A stretch of DNA of 64,000 nt from Glandiceps talaboti. Lineage: Eukaryota > Hemichordata > Enteropneusta > Spengelidae. Under the pieces are notes generated by a model. That model ran no database searches. It was not told where the DNA came from and was given only the letters and a program-made list of their open reading frames with translations. Position 1 is the first letter of the stretch, and every line of letters starts with the position of its first letter. Where the stretch lies: assembly GCF_964340395.1 (NCBI RefSeq), contig NC_135558.1, positions 1,966,501 to 2,030,500 of the forward strand, given 5' to 3'. The translations under genes were made by a program, and so were the position numbers. Of this stretch, positions 11,687 to 24,500 are shown piece by piece.

Positions 11687-13540
11687 TACATCATATCATA
11701 ATATCATATTCTTATTTAGCGAGCCTTGTTACGTTACTGTCCTATTTGATATTATTTGAGAATCATAACTTAAAAGTACGTGTTGATAGCGTCTGACTAG
11801 ACAGCTTAATTAGTTGTGTTTTAATGAGTCATTAAATTTGTTAATCAGTGTAATTACCACAATTAGTTACTAGTACTCGGTTCACTGCTAAATGATATAC
11901 TCTGGTATAATTACTCGTGGATTACTAACGAGTCGTCGATGACATGTGTCACGTGATAAAAGCGGTGTGAACAACCTCAGGGCTGTGACTCGCGTCCATC
12001 GTCTCGCCGTGAATAACCCGTACAATCCTACGCCGCGAGTTGTAATACAAATGTACATTAAAAATTATGAGGGCACAAAAAACGGCACACAAATTATGAC
12101 TCGTCAAAATACTTTTATGACAACACTAGATACTACTACAGAAATACTATTGGGTTGAGCAGGCAAAACAATATAAACTTGCATCATACCGCTCTAGATC
12201 GCTCTCTTCGTCTCGATATTATAATTGTATCCTGTTTTCTGATTCTCATTATACCACTATCAATAAGACGTTAACATCAAAGCAGGTCTACGCTTTTCAC
12301 TTTCGATATCACAATCAAACGTCTCAACCACATTTCATCAATACCATTTAAGTATCACCCCCTCCCCCCTCCTCCCCTTGATTCCCAATTATGTAACATA
12401 TATGTGATACAGAAGGCCTGTTTTGCGATATTTATAGACGCGTACAAAGGTCGAGGTTGAACGACCGGGTGATTCTACTCACCTGTATTGGCATCAGATA
12501 AACATTATATATCTCGCAACATTTTTATGCGTTTTGTCACTAGTTTAATCATCAATATTACATTTCAATTTATTTGAGGTATTTTGTGATTTTTTTGTTT
12601 GTGAACAACCATCCTATGAATGACGTTGGTTTTTAAGTGAGATTATTGCTTGTAGGCGGGTCACCTAGTAAATAAATGTATATACTAATACCATCTAACT
12701 AAGGAATACGTTTTTGATCATTTCCTGTGAACGATGAGACATCGTAAAAAATCGATCCCGCCCAGATGACATTTCGCGTCGTTTGTTGGGTCATGACGAC
12801 CTGACAGCGACCTAAAAAAATTTGTTTTTATCACAGTCTCTATGCTCCGTATCAAGTAAACGTGTCCCTACCAGGTCGCTTTTCCGGTATCTTGTTTAGT
12901 TCAAAGACGTGAGGCCCACGTGTGTAAGACGCCACAATCACTAAGTAGTAAGCCTGTACTGTGTACGTGTGTGTGTAGCGTGAACACTGAGTCAGGTATA
13001 CAGATAGTATTCACTACTACAATAGTCAGTCATAAATAATTAATGAATGGAAAGTGATACGTTTACGCACTCACAAAACACCTTAACGAACTTGAAGTAA
13101 AATGCTCCTCTTACTGTATTCTGACAATTTTGAAACGTTACGTCATCTTCCGACGGAAGGGGAAAATAGGGGAAAATATTAAATAACATAGTATAAGGCC
13201 ACAGGAAAAGTGTAAAAAAAAAAAGACGACATGCTTCAAAACAAAATTAGAAAAAAATATCTTATTCCTGTATTTTGACATTTTGTAGATTTTAATTGAT
13301 GTACTCTTCCGGTTTTTCTAATTACTTTGTAAACATTTTAAGGTTAAATTCTTTTGTGAAAAGGTGTGCTGTGCCAAGTTTTTGTTTGTAAATTCTTTAT
13401 ACGACTTGGCTGTATTAAATGGAAATAAACATTTGATTTTGTTTTCAATTGTAATGCAAATTGTGTAAACGCATTCCGTCAGTTTACGCTTAACACGTAC
13501 CTCGTGCTGAAGAAAACAACTCTACGCTAATCAGCTCTAG

Positions 13541-13620
13541 TGACGTCACATCTGTACCAAAACAATCTCGGGCGCATGCGTAGTACAAACTATTAAGCAC
13601 GTCGCTCTAGTACTATATAA
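13541..13620 (+). promoter_or_regulatory. Core promoter of NR5A exon 1b: CRE, NRF1-like site, TATA box
   Basis: In order: a full cAMP response element TGACGTCA at 13541-13548; an NRF1-like GGCGCATGCG around 13571-13580; and TATATAA at 13614-13620. A start site would be expected near 13645, within CATTCATTCA, giving a 5' leader of about 115 nt before the ATG at 13762. Spacing is textbook for a TATA promoter. CREB-type input is plausible but inferred from the motif alone. Confidence 0.7.
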
Positions 13621-13761
13621 GCTACATCGCTAATTTCATTCATTCAATCTGAAAGCTTACACACCCACTTCGAAGTTTATTCGAGTACGTTCGCGTGAAC
13701 ATTTCTAACTATACACGTCTGTTGAGCGACCCCTCGGGTCCGTCAACTTTGAAAATAGCCA

Positions 13762-13837
13762 ATGCGACCTGACGCCGTCGATCTGTTATTTTGTGGTGAC
13801 GAACAGTGGAACGAGTTTTCACTGGAAAGTATCCAAA
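13762..13837 (+). CDS. NR5A first coding exon 1b
   Basis: An ATG at 13762 opens 25 codons plus one base, starting MRPDAVDLLFCGDEQW, with a strong GTAAGT donor at 13838. The phase matches exon 2, so the junction codon becomes ACA (Thr26) and the product is 493 residues. The acidic, aromatic N-terminal extension precedes the zinc fingers by about 20 residues. This is the best-supported first exon, because a CRE/TATA promoter lies at the right distance upstream. I do not recognise the N-terminal sequence itself, as expected for the fast-evolving A/B region. Confidence 0.78.
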
Positions 13838-14491
13838 GTAAGTTTAACATTGTTATTTTTCTTAAATGACCACGATTGATGACAATTGTGAAAGAAACTG
13901 TTCGTATGATAAAGACAGTGATCGTGTGTGTATACCAATGGAAACTCTAGTTCGACTTCGCGAATTTTTAACAATTTATTTTTATCATGTTTAATACCCG
14001 CCGCGAATTATTTCATTGCATAGGCAGTTCAACACCACATAACAATTATGCTGATATTACCGGTGATGCGGGCTTAGCGCCACTAACGTCTATTCCATGT
14101 ATGTAGTGTGACGCACAATAGGAGTGTGTACATTTCAACTTGTGCGATACCGGAAAAACGAAATCTATATTTCACCAGCTTTTGTGGCATCGGCGTCAAA
14201 CCGATATTCGGTGCCTTTCATGTGGTGAACATGGTTTCGGAAATGGACATCGTCGATGTTTGTTATCGTCACGTGTGTTAGTTTACCTAGTACAGTACAC
14301 ATGTTGTACGTAAGCCAAGTTATTGTCGTGTTTACAACTCACTCGCTGTATCAGCTGTTCTTGTTGACGCATGTGCAAACACAAGCATTTAACCCTATTG
14401 CGTATTTTAATCAGCGTTGTTTTCGAGTTTTCTTAAACGAAAGCCGATTGGTGTAAAAGACGACAACAAATCGCCTTTATAGGTTAGCCAG

Positions 14492-14525
14492 CCAATCACG
14501 GGTACGTTACCTGCTGTTTACCAAT
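14492..14525 (+). promoter_or_regulatory. Paired CCAAT boxes, possible promoter of exon 1c
   Basis: CCAATCA at 14492-14498 (in GCCAATCACG) and CCAATAG from 14521 are 29 bp apart, in the same orientation, about 275-305 bp upstream of the exon 1c ATG. Such pairs are typical NF-Y sites of TATA-less promoters. No TATA box was seen. Confidence 0.35.
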
Positions 14526-14797
14526 AGCGGTGACCCGTTAAGATCATTTAGATAAGATTTGCATCTACTTAATTTTTAATATGATTGTCGCGGCTGCGCA
14601 GAAGCTCCGTTTCCCTCACGTACACTCTCATTCGGGCTACAGTTTAATATGATCGTATGCTGCTTTAAGTAAACCAGGTCATACGAAGCCAGGATTTTAG
14701 CGTTGGATTGCACAGTATATTTCCAAGGCAGATATACTGCCTTTCGTCCAATACGGAATAATTTTAGTTTCGTTCTTGGATCGCTATTCAAACGGTG

Positions 14798-14852
14798 ATG
14801 TCAGCCGAAGTTGAGAAGCCCGCTTCTGCGGAAGAAACCCGCTCAGGTCAAG
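14798..14852 (+). CDS. NR5A candidate alternative first coding exon 1c
   Basis: An ATG at 14798 opens 18 codons (MSAEVEKPASAEETRSGQ) plus one base, with donor GTAATA at 14853. An in-frame TAG at 14765-14767 fixes this ATG as the first available start. The phase-1 end fits exon 2, giving a 486-residue receptor with a short, charged, Glu/Ala/Ser-rich N-terminus. The donor is weaker than those of 1a and 1b. Paired CCAAT boxes lie upstream. It is plausibly a second proximal promoter 1 kb downstream of 1b, but could be a chance frame. Confidence 0.5.
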
Positions 14853-16374
14853 GTAATAAGCCTGGTGTTTTAACTTGTATCGCATATACTAAACTTCGTA
14901 TCACCGTTCTTACATTGCAACAAATTTGTACAACGACTTCGGGACAACTTATTATTACTTACCGGTGATGTTTTACGCTTAGAACTTCGATTTTCAGGCA
15001 TTTTTTTCTGACCGAGTTCGAAAATAAAATGCAAGATTCTTTCGGTGTTACGTCGTCTCTAAACATTCAAAATGATCGACGCCGCGCTGTATACATATGG
15101 TGGCACACATGATGTGATCAAAGGCAATCGCCAAAATACCTGAGCTGAAGACTTTAAGTATTGCACAAAGTTAATCAGTGCAAATGCTAATGACTTTACA
15201 ATATGATTCTCAATTGAAATGCCTGTATGTGTGTCAGTCGTTTGCAGGCCTTTAGAGCTAAACTTAAAGGTTGTGAAACGGGCGAAGCTGCGTCAATATG
15301 AAACACACTCCGTCGCAGTTCGAAGACCAATGGCGTGGCTTTACAGATTGTCTATATCATATTATGCCAACTATATAGGGCGTTGCACTCCTTTCGTACA
15401 ATGCATGGCGTGGGTCTCGGCCACGATGTGCATATGTATGAGATCGAAACTTTAGTCTCAAAAGTCAAAAAGACAGTCTTTCTAGATGAATGTGTATAGT
15501 TTCATGAAATATTGACAGCCACCTCGATCATGTCTTTGAACTTGACATCATCATAATGATGGCGGTCCATGGTGTTCACGGCACTGTGCTCATTATATCT
15601 CGGCGTATTTGCATTCAAATCAACCTGCCACCCCTTTGAAAATATAAACCAAGAACCGTTAACATTATCTGCCTAGTCAGTAAAGTCGTTATAACACCAT
15701 TTATACACAAAAGTCACTACATATTTAAACTTGGACTTGATAACGAGAATTATTTCAGTTGACAGACCGGGTATTAAACACACTGTGAGGGATGAAACGT
15801 TCAACTCTATCCGACAATCAAAATAACCACCCGATTACGTTATGAGTACACGACGATACAAAAAAAATGCTTAGCTATTCACAGTGTTCCCCGTACTCGA
15901 CAAATACATTTTTCAAATCGATTTGAAGATCTTACTTTTAAAAAATGCTCATATATTTTGTCAATAGGACAATTAATTCTGTAAATATGCTAATTGTAGG
16001 ATATGTTGCAAGTTACAACGTGTACTGTCGAGTTGAAATTACCAGCTAGCCATTGATCGACGGAACGAGACAGAGAATACACTGCAGTCCCCGGGTGGCG
16101 TTATTTACCAGACATGACGTTACGTAACAACCTAGTCAGACGCTCTAATTTACAATAGCTGAGCGAGCTACTATCGTGTTATAGATCAGCCACGTATGAA
16201 ACGCAGTCTGGCTGGGTTTTTTTAAAGACAGACGTAAGCTTATCAACTATCCAAGACGGTCGGGCTATTTCGCCTTTTCTGTCGTACCCGTACCCTCCCG
16301 AAGCTGTTAATGTAACAGTAAGTGTCCGCGATCCGACATCGTTACAGGATATGAACATTATCTGATCTTTTCAG
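14853..16374. other. NR5A intron sequence before the DNA-binding exon
   Basis: No repeats of note. An open frame at 15219-15455 has no recognisable motif. Confidence 0.6.
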
Positions 16375-16521
16375 GAGTCGACAGTTGCGGGTATGACTCA
16401 TAATCAGCCAACAGTTTGCAATCAACATGTCGATCCGGTTAGAGTTAACGTCGAACAATTCTTTACACAGTTCATCTTGTGGGCCGCTTTCCAAAAAGCT
16501 AAACAGGAAGTTCGCACGTAA
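16375..16521 (+). other. 48-codon open segment behind a strong acceptor
   Basis: The segment follows TCTGATCTTTTCAG, a good polypyrimidine acceptor ending at 16374. It runs 48 codons to TAA at 16519, with an internal ATG at 16393. Its 3' end is 118 bp before exon 2. A GTAACA at 16518 could be a donor, but the resulting phase (2 from the internal ATG) does not fit exon 2. The opposite strand is open too. It may be an alternative terminal or untranslated exon, or chance. Confidence 0.2.
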
Positions 16522-16639
16522 CAATGGCCAGTATACTCAACCCTACCGACCCTTTTGAAAACACAAAAACAACACCAGATAGAGTCCTACCAGTGTTTTT
16601 CATTAAGCTAATTTTATTTTTTTTTACCCTCTGTTGCAG

Positions 16640-16912
16640 CACCAACCTTAAAAATGGATTTCTCGTTTGAGAACGAAGAGCTGAAAGCAGCCTTTGATGA
16701 GATGTGTCCCGTATGTGGTGATAAAGTGTCTGGGTATCACTATGGCCTTCTCACGTGTGAGAGTTGTAAGGGATTTTTTAAGAGGACTGTTCAAAATAAG
16801 AAAGTATACACTTGCATCGAGAACCGTAACTGTTTGATAGACAAAACTCAAAGGAAAAGATGCCCCTATTGCCGCTTCCAGAAGTGCTTAAAAGTTGGAA
16901 TGAAACTGGAAG
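16640..16912 (+). CDS. NR5A exon 2: DNA-binding zinc-finger domain
   Basis: The exon follows a long T tract and CTGTTGCAG, and ends at 16912 before GTGGGT. Numbering on the 493-residue product, it encodes Thr26-Glu116. First-finger cysteines are 48, 51, 65 and 68; second-finger cysteines are 84, 90, 100 and 103. The P-box is CESCKG (65-70), the monomer-binding NR5 type, and the segment [20 protein letters not shown] is diagnostic of NR5A. The acidic segment [13 protein letters not shown] precedes the first finger, corresponding to YDEDLEEL in vertebrates. An internal ATG at 16654 would start a protein only 17 residues before the first cysteine, as in vertebrate SF-1, so translation from here is a further possibility. 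The exon is intact. Confidence 0.98.
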
Positions 16913-16929
16913 GTGGGTTGCTTTTTTAA

Positions 16930-17083
<154 letters not shown>

Positions 17084-17320
17084 AGTACGTTTTCGATAAA
17101 TCAATGTAAAAGTAGCCTCAGAATTACTGTAGGTTGGTACACTAGCAGCAAAGCGATTGGTAAATGTGAATAGAACGTCATTGTGATGGGATTAAATGAG
17201 TGTAGTTTGAGACACAATAAAGGAAAACCACAAAACAACCTTGATTTTTTATACCATATATATAATTTGTGCTATTCCATTACCATCCTGTAACTAAAAT
17301 GGTATGTTTTCATTCTACAG

Positions 17321-17949
17321 CTGTTAGGCCAGACAGAATGCGGGGAGGAAGAAACAAATTTGGTCCGATGTACAAGCGAGATAGGGCGATCAAACAACAG
17401 CAAAGGAACAGGATTTTAGCAACCTCCCGTCCTGGATTGCCAGGAAATCCCGACATCTCCAATGCCATTCGTAATATTCAGGCAGCGGCGGCCGCCAAAA
17501 ATTCATCGCCGTCACCGCTAGTTCCTCAACCAGCCATGATTATCAGAGAACCCGTGAATGTGCCCAAGCCTACCCTTTCGGATATTCCCAGGCCGGTCAC
17601 TTCAATCCCACCGTACAGTTACAACTCTCTGAATGGAGTAACGCATACTACCAGCACCATGGCGGCCAATGCACTTGGCGTTGACCACAAGCCGACCGTT
17701 ACATACTCAAGCCCAGGAGTACCACCGATCAAAACAGAACCCGATGCCACACCAAGACTAATAGCAGAAATGTTTAGGTCGGAACCAGACCAAAAACAAC
17801 TTGAAGCAAAAATCCAGTCGTGTCTGCAAACCCAAATGGGTATGAATGGACCAACAGATTATTTCAGCATGGCATGTAAATTGGCCGACCAAACCTTATT
17901 TGCCTTTGTGGACTGGGCTAGAAACAGCATTTTCTTCAAAGACTTAAAG
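17321..17949 (+). CDS. NR5A exon 3: FTZ-F1 box, hinge, start of ligand-binding domain
   Basis: The exon begins after CATTCTACAG and ends before GTAAAT, with a phase 1 start and phase 0 end. It encodes residues 117-326. The C-terminal extension/FTZ-F1 box (RMRGGRNKFGPMYKRDRA, about 122-139) is nearly identical to that of known NR5A proteins; it reads the 5' TCA of the extended half-site. The hinge (about 140-257) is Pro/Ser/Ala-rich with an alanine run near 171-175. It contains the SUMO consensus IKTE (Lys254), matching the conserved hinge SUMO site of vertebrate NR5A. Helix 1 of the ligand domain begins around LIAEMF (263-268), and the exon closes in the conserved DQTLFAFVDWAR..FFKDLK core. 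Confidence 0.98.
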
Positions 17950-18420
17950 GTAAATAGCTCCCCCTTGAACAATTTATTAAAAACATATTAAAACGGAGAA
18001 ATTGAAAAAAAAATCCTGTTTGACCTCCATGTTGTCCTGTAACATTACAATTGAAAAAACTACTCCACTGAATAAATGAATTGCCTTGCTATCTCTAGTA
18101 GATTAGTAAAACAGGAACTATTTTTAAAATAACCCTCAGAAATCAGAAATTCACACTATATTTACCACCATTGTCTAATGAGCAAGTTGAACATGTAGTA
18201 CATTGAATATTCGTTTTTATAAAAACATGTTTTATTTGCAATTAGTACAGGGGAGTTTGGAGAGATATAGTATGAAGGGTAGATTTTAGGGAGGGGAGGA
18301 AACGACCATGTACAGAAAAAAAAATGTGACGCAAGATTTTCTGAGAACTCTGTATTATTACTTGTAAGTTCGCCGAATTCTTTGACTTATTCCTGGTATG
18401 TATGTTTCTATTAAATCTAG
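17950..18420 (+). other. NR5A intron 3
   Basis: 471 bp, GTAAAT...AAATCTAG. No repeats or internal features were seen. Confidence 0.9.
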
Positions 18421-18676
18421 GTCGAAGACCAAATGAAACTCTTACAGAATGCATGGAGTGAACTTCTTGTCATTGACCAGTGTTATCGTCAGGTTGAGAC
18501 TAATACGGACAGTATGGTACTGGTTACAGGGGAAACAGTAGACCTTGCCAAACTCAGAATGTACGGTCTGGGCGACGTCATTGAAAGAATCACAGACATC
18601 GTCAAGCGAATGAGAGAGTTGAAGATTGATAGGAAAGAATACATGTGCCTAAAGTATCTTCTTCTTCTTAATCCAG
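18421..18676 (+). CDS. NR5A exon 4: ligand-binding domain, middle part
   Basis: Starts with VEDQMKLLQNAWSELL (327-342), the helix 3-5 signature of the ligand domain, and ends in phase 1 after LLLLNP (411) before GTGAGT. The VTG motif at 361-363 matches VTGQ in vertebrate NR5A, where this glycine helps bind the phospholipid head group. The following helices (DVIERITDIVKRMRELKIDR) differ considerably from vertebrates, as is usual for this part. Confidence 0.97.
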
Positions 18677-19175
18677 GTGAGTCTCCCTGTCTTATAAAAA
18701 AGAGGTTAGGAAAAGTGTGATCTGTATGTACTAAACATGACCATGAATTGAACAAACGGCTTGAGATCAATGTTTATTCGTTAGAGCAAAGTCACAAAGG
18801 GGGGACCTTGAAACTGATTGAATACTCAATTCATATAAAAAGATATTCATGTTAAAGTGACATGTGTTTGGTTGATCATTCTGCTTCATTGCTTTATTAT
18901 TCCCGCTAAAATATTAGGCAAAGTTATAAACAATGTGTCAAAATAAAGTGCAAATTTTGGTTTCAAGGAATGTTTTCAATAACTGAACAGCTGATTATTT
19001 GTAACAGTATACAGAAATAAGGGTTTGGATATTTATGAGAGAGAGCGAGAGGGGGGAGAGAGAGAGAGAGAGGGGAGGGGGAGAGAGATGTTATGGCAAG
19101 TTGTATATTTAGGTGTGCCTGTGTGCCCATTCGACCAGTTCCTTGACTGAATATCTTTGTTATTAAACATTACAG
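18677..19175 (+). other. NR5A intron 4 with purine tract
   Basis: 499 bp, GTGAGT...ACATTACAG. A degenerate GA/GGGGA purine tract lies at 19037-19088. Confidence 0.9.
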
Positions 19176-19423
19176 ATATCCCAGGTCTCCAGGACGATCA
19201 CATGGTTCGTGGATACCAGGAGCAAATTCATGCAGCACTTCTGGACTACACGATGTCTAACTATCCTGAAGTGACAGAAAAGTTCGGTCAACTTTTGCTT
19301 AGGATACCAGAGATTCGACAAGTTAGTTTGCAAGGGGAAGAGTACCTGTATTACAAACACCTGAATGGCGAAGTACCATACAATAGTCTCCTTATGGAAA
19401 TGTTGCACAGCAAGAGAAAATAA
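19176..19423 (+). CDS. NR5A exon 5: C-terminal ligand-binding domain and AF-2
   Basis: The exon encodes residues 412-493 and ends in TAA at 19421. [20 protein letters not shown] and [11 protein letters not shown] form the dimer-face helices typical of NR5A. Tyr468 and Lys472 in [11 protein letters not shown] correspond to the tyrosine and lysine that contact phospholipid phosphate in human LRH-1, so the ligand-binding set appears conserved. The activation helix AF-2 is LLMEML (483-488), against LLIEML in vertebrates, followed by a short basic tail HSKRK. Nothing suggests inactivation. Confidence 0.98.
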
Positions 19424-19938
19424 GAACATGCTGAACTTTTAATGAACTAATGACACTGAAGGACTTCCAAAGTCGTGCTTTGGCACCCCTTGATTTGTAG
19501 GGGAGAAATGTAAAAGTGTCTCTACGACTGTGAGTCGTTGTGACTACTTCAGTACCTTGTTGGTGACATGAGACAAAAAAGCAGGTGATGTCTTAAATAG
19601 TAAACAAAATTGTGGCCAGTACAGTCCCTCTTCTTTTAGTCAAGTCTAGAACTTGCATATGAAGGGTGACCGCATCAGTGATTATTCAACTGAAAAGGCT
19701 GGTCGTTCTCAGAAGCTCATGTCACTACATTTCACTGCAAACGAAGTCTGTTTGTGGAAATGTCTCATGAAAAAAGTTCTAAACAATTAATGGTTCAACC
19801 AGAATGTATGACTCTAAGTCATTAAGTAATTGGACATTTGACATTGTAGTATTGTGACGTTCAAACCCAAAAATTGGATTTCTTAAGAGAAGAAAAAAAA
19901 CTTTTGTGTTCTTTTTGAGAGTAAGGATAGATAATAAA
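19424..19938 (+). terminator. NR5A 3' untranslated region and poly(A) signal
   Basis: AATAAA at 19933-19938 lies 510 nt after the stop codon and is the first canonical poly(A) signal. Another AATAAA at 21224-21229 could serve a longer 3' end. Confidence 0.6.
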
Positions 19939-22349
<2,411 letters not shown>

Positions 22350-22357
22350 CCGGAAGT
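22350..22357 (+). promoter_or_regulatory. ETS-family site CCGGAAGT, possible promoter
   Basis: A perfect GABP/ETS core in a locally CpG-containing stretch (GGCCGATCGCGG just upstream). It lies 630 bp before an exon-like ATG at 22983. The single motif is weak evidence for a promoter. Confidence 0.25.
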
Positions 22358-22982
22358 TGTTCAAGTGATTCGTCATTGCACGATCGTTTGACAAAGTGAA
22401 CGAAACGACCACTCGCTCTCTTTAACGAACATGTCGGTTATTACTTGTCAAATAAATTGAACACGAACGAAATTTATGAATCATACACGTAGTTTGCATT
22501 CTACAGAGAGTACAACGACGGAAACCACAAACGAAGATAGACATTGTCTCGAGATGTACAACAGGAACAGCACACATCTGATGGTGCCCTTCGGTAGAAG
22601 TCGGGTCTAGATGGAAGTTAAAATCTGCGATCAAAGAAATTTTCGTTCATTTGGCGAAAAGTTGTATTTTTGATATATAAATGGACACATTATGCATTAT
22701 TTACTGCGAGCAGTATCGTTGCTATCGTTACAGTGACTATCGGTGTTGAAGTTAGAAGAACAAGCTGACCAATTTACACCTTACAAGGTAATCGTTTACG
22801 TTAGTGTAAGATATACAGATATTCAACTAAGAGTAAAATGCCGCTGGAAAATTCTAACCTAGAGTACTACTATTTGATATGTTGAGAGAAAATAGTCATT
22901 ATATTTCATTGGTCGTGAGGTACAAAATACAATTTATATTACTCGTAGTTGAGAACGTTTTACGATATAACAACAGGAAACG

Positions 22983-23030
22983 ATGGAGCCAAGCGAGTAT
23001 AGTATCGTTAATACAGCCATGGAGTTGTTC
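22983..23030 (+). CDS. Candidate first exon, unknown gene
   Basis: An ATG at 22983 opens 16 codons (MEPSEYSIVNTAMELF) followed directly by GTAAGT at 23031. Unspliced, the frame would continue to 42 residues and include a hydrophobic stretch (VWCIVLPLYL). I do not recognise the sequence. The phase-0 end does not fit the AG at 23481 that precedes the open segment downstream, so the two cannot be joined directly. Confidence 0.22.
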
Positions 23031-23482
23031 GTAAGTACGAGTGTATCTGTCTGGTGTATCGTCCTGCCTTTATACTTACATCAGGGCTTAATGTCCCGCT
23101 CAAAATAGAAAGGAAATTTGTTTGTCCGACTCATCAGATCATGTAAAATCCTACTAGAGAAATTTCTCGTTTTCAGTCAAGTGTTACGCTACACTCTTGG
23201 TAGGTCGACGACGAAATTCATTTTCATAACTGAAAATCTGACGTTTTCACAGTGAACCAAGTGAAAAGGTGGACAATGTTGTCGAGTCAAATTTGAAAAC
23301 TTGTGCGTGAACTGCAGCTTTGCACGTGGATAGTGTTACTTTCAGTTTTCAAATGCAAGCTTACATCCAAATCGAAAAGAACAATGATTCTGTTTTTAGG
23401 GACAGAAAATAACAGGAGTACAAATGTTGAAGTTTAATACCTAAAGCCGATATCTGTTGATGTCATTTTTAGTTTTAATTAG

Positions 23483-23779
23483 ATTGGTTTTGTGAGTGCA
23501 TAAACACGGCCTGTGTTTTGTTGTTGGATCGGATCTTCACATTCGATCTTCCTTCTTACCGTATCGTAATGTTGATGATCGGCACCGCGCATGAGCACTA
23601 CGACTACACAATCACGTTCGCCGAGTACTACTCACCGACGGACCTCGTCTCACAGCTGACGAAAGAACATCCACATTCTATTTGCAGTATCAAGAAAATG
23701 TCACATGCAACGCCAATAATACGACTACCAAGTTATGTCAATACATATATACATATTTTATACTTTAATTATTGTTAGG
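23483..23779 (+). other. Open segment with coding-like codon bias, unknown
   Basis: A frame open from 23479 to the TAG at 23777, following TTTTAATTAG. Between about 23520 and 23690 most codons end in C or G (e.g. GGC ACC GCG CAT GAG CAC TAC GAC TAC), unlike the AT-rich surroundings and like the NR5A and transposase exons. The translation contains AHEHYDYTITFAEYYSPTDL. No known domain was recognised. It may be an internal exon of an unidentified gene or a gene relic; the last 25 codons look non-coding. Confidence 0.3.
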
Positions 23780-24007
23780 TGAAGTATAATTATGCTCGTA
23801 CATTACGCAGAATCAAAAATATGTTTTTTGTGATAAAATACCCTATAGATGTGAACATTTGCCGTCTTTTCTAGAACCAATACAAATAATTGACATGCAT
23901 AGATTTACAGAAAAATGAATTAAAATTATTTCAGTGATTGATGCTTGATATTGATCGAGTTATTTATGTAACGATTGGTTGATTGACTGACTGACTGACT
24001 AACGGAC

Positions 24008-24500
<493 letters not shown>

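Larger units (their letters stand above)
6285..13540. other. Non-coding region between NR5A exons 1a and 1b
   Basis: If exon 1a is real, this is intron sequence. It holds two minisatellites, an ATC microsatellite, a possible broken reading frame, a strong hairpin, a TATCG array (each listed separately) and extra TGACGTCA elements at 9330-9337 and 10837-10844. A good acceptor (CTTTCTCCGCACAG) ends at 9210, followed by about 36 open codons without a donor, so it was not called as an exon. AATAAA near 13422 follows a T-rich stretch, but no gene could be attached to it. Confidence 0.5.

Noticed and set aside
11339-11796. Overlapping 120-142-codon plus-strand frames
   Set aside because: Translation of the TATCG pentanucleotide array in all three frames; no flanking coding signal.
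18489-18770. Minus-strand open frame opposite NR5A exon 4, and similar ones opposite exons 2 and 5
   Set aside because: Shadows of the true coding strand, which has splice sites, reading phase and family conservation.
22422-22660. Minus-strand ISLIADFNFHLD segment resembling the GDFNFHLD motif of LINE endonucleases
   Set aside because: Only about 12 residues resemble the motif; flanking sequence in the same frame shows no endonuclease or reverse-transcriptase motifs. Treated as coincidence.
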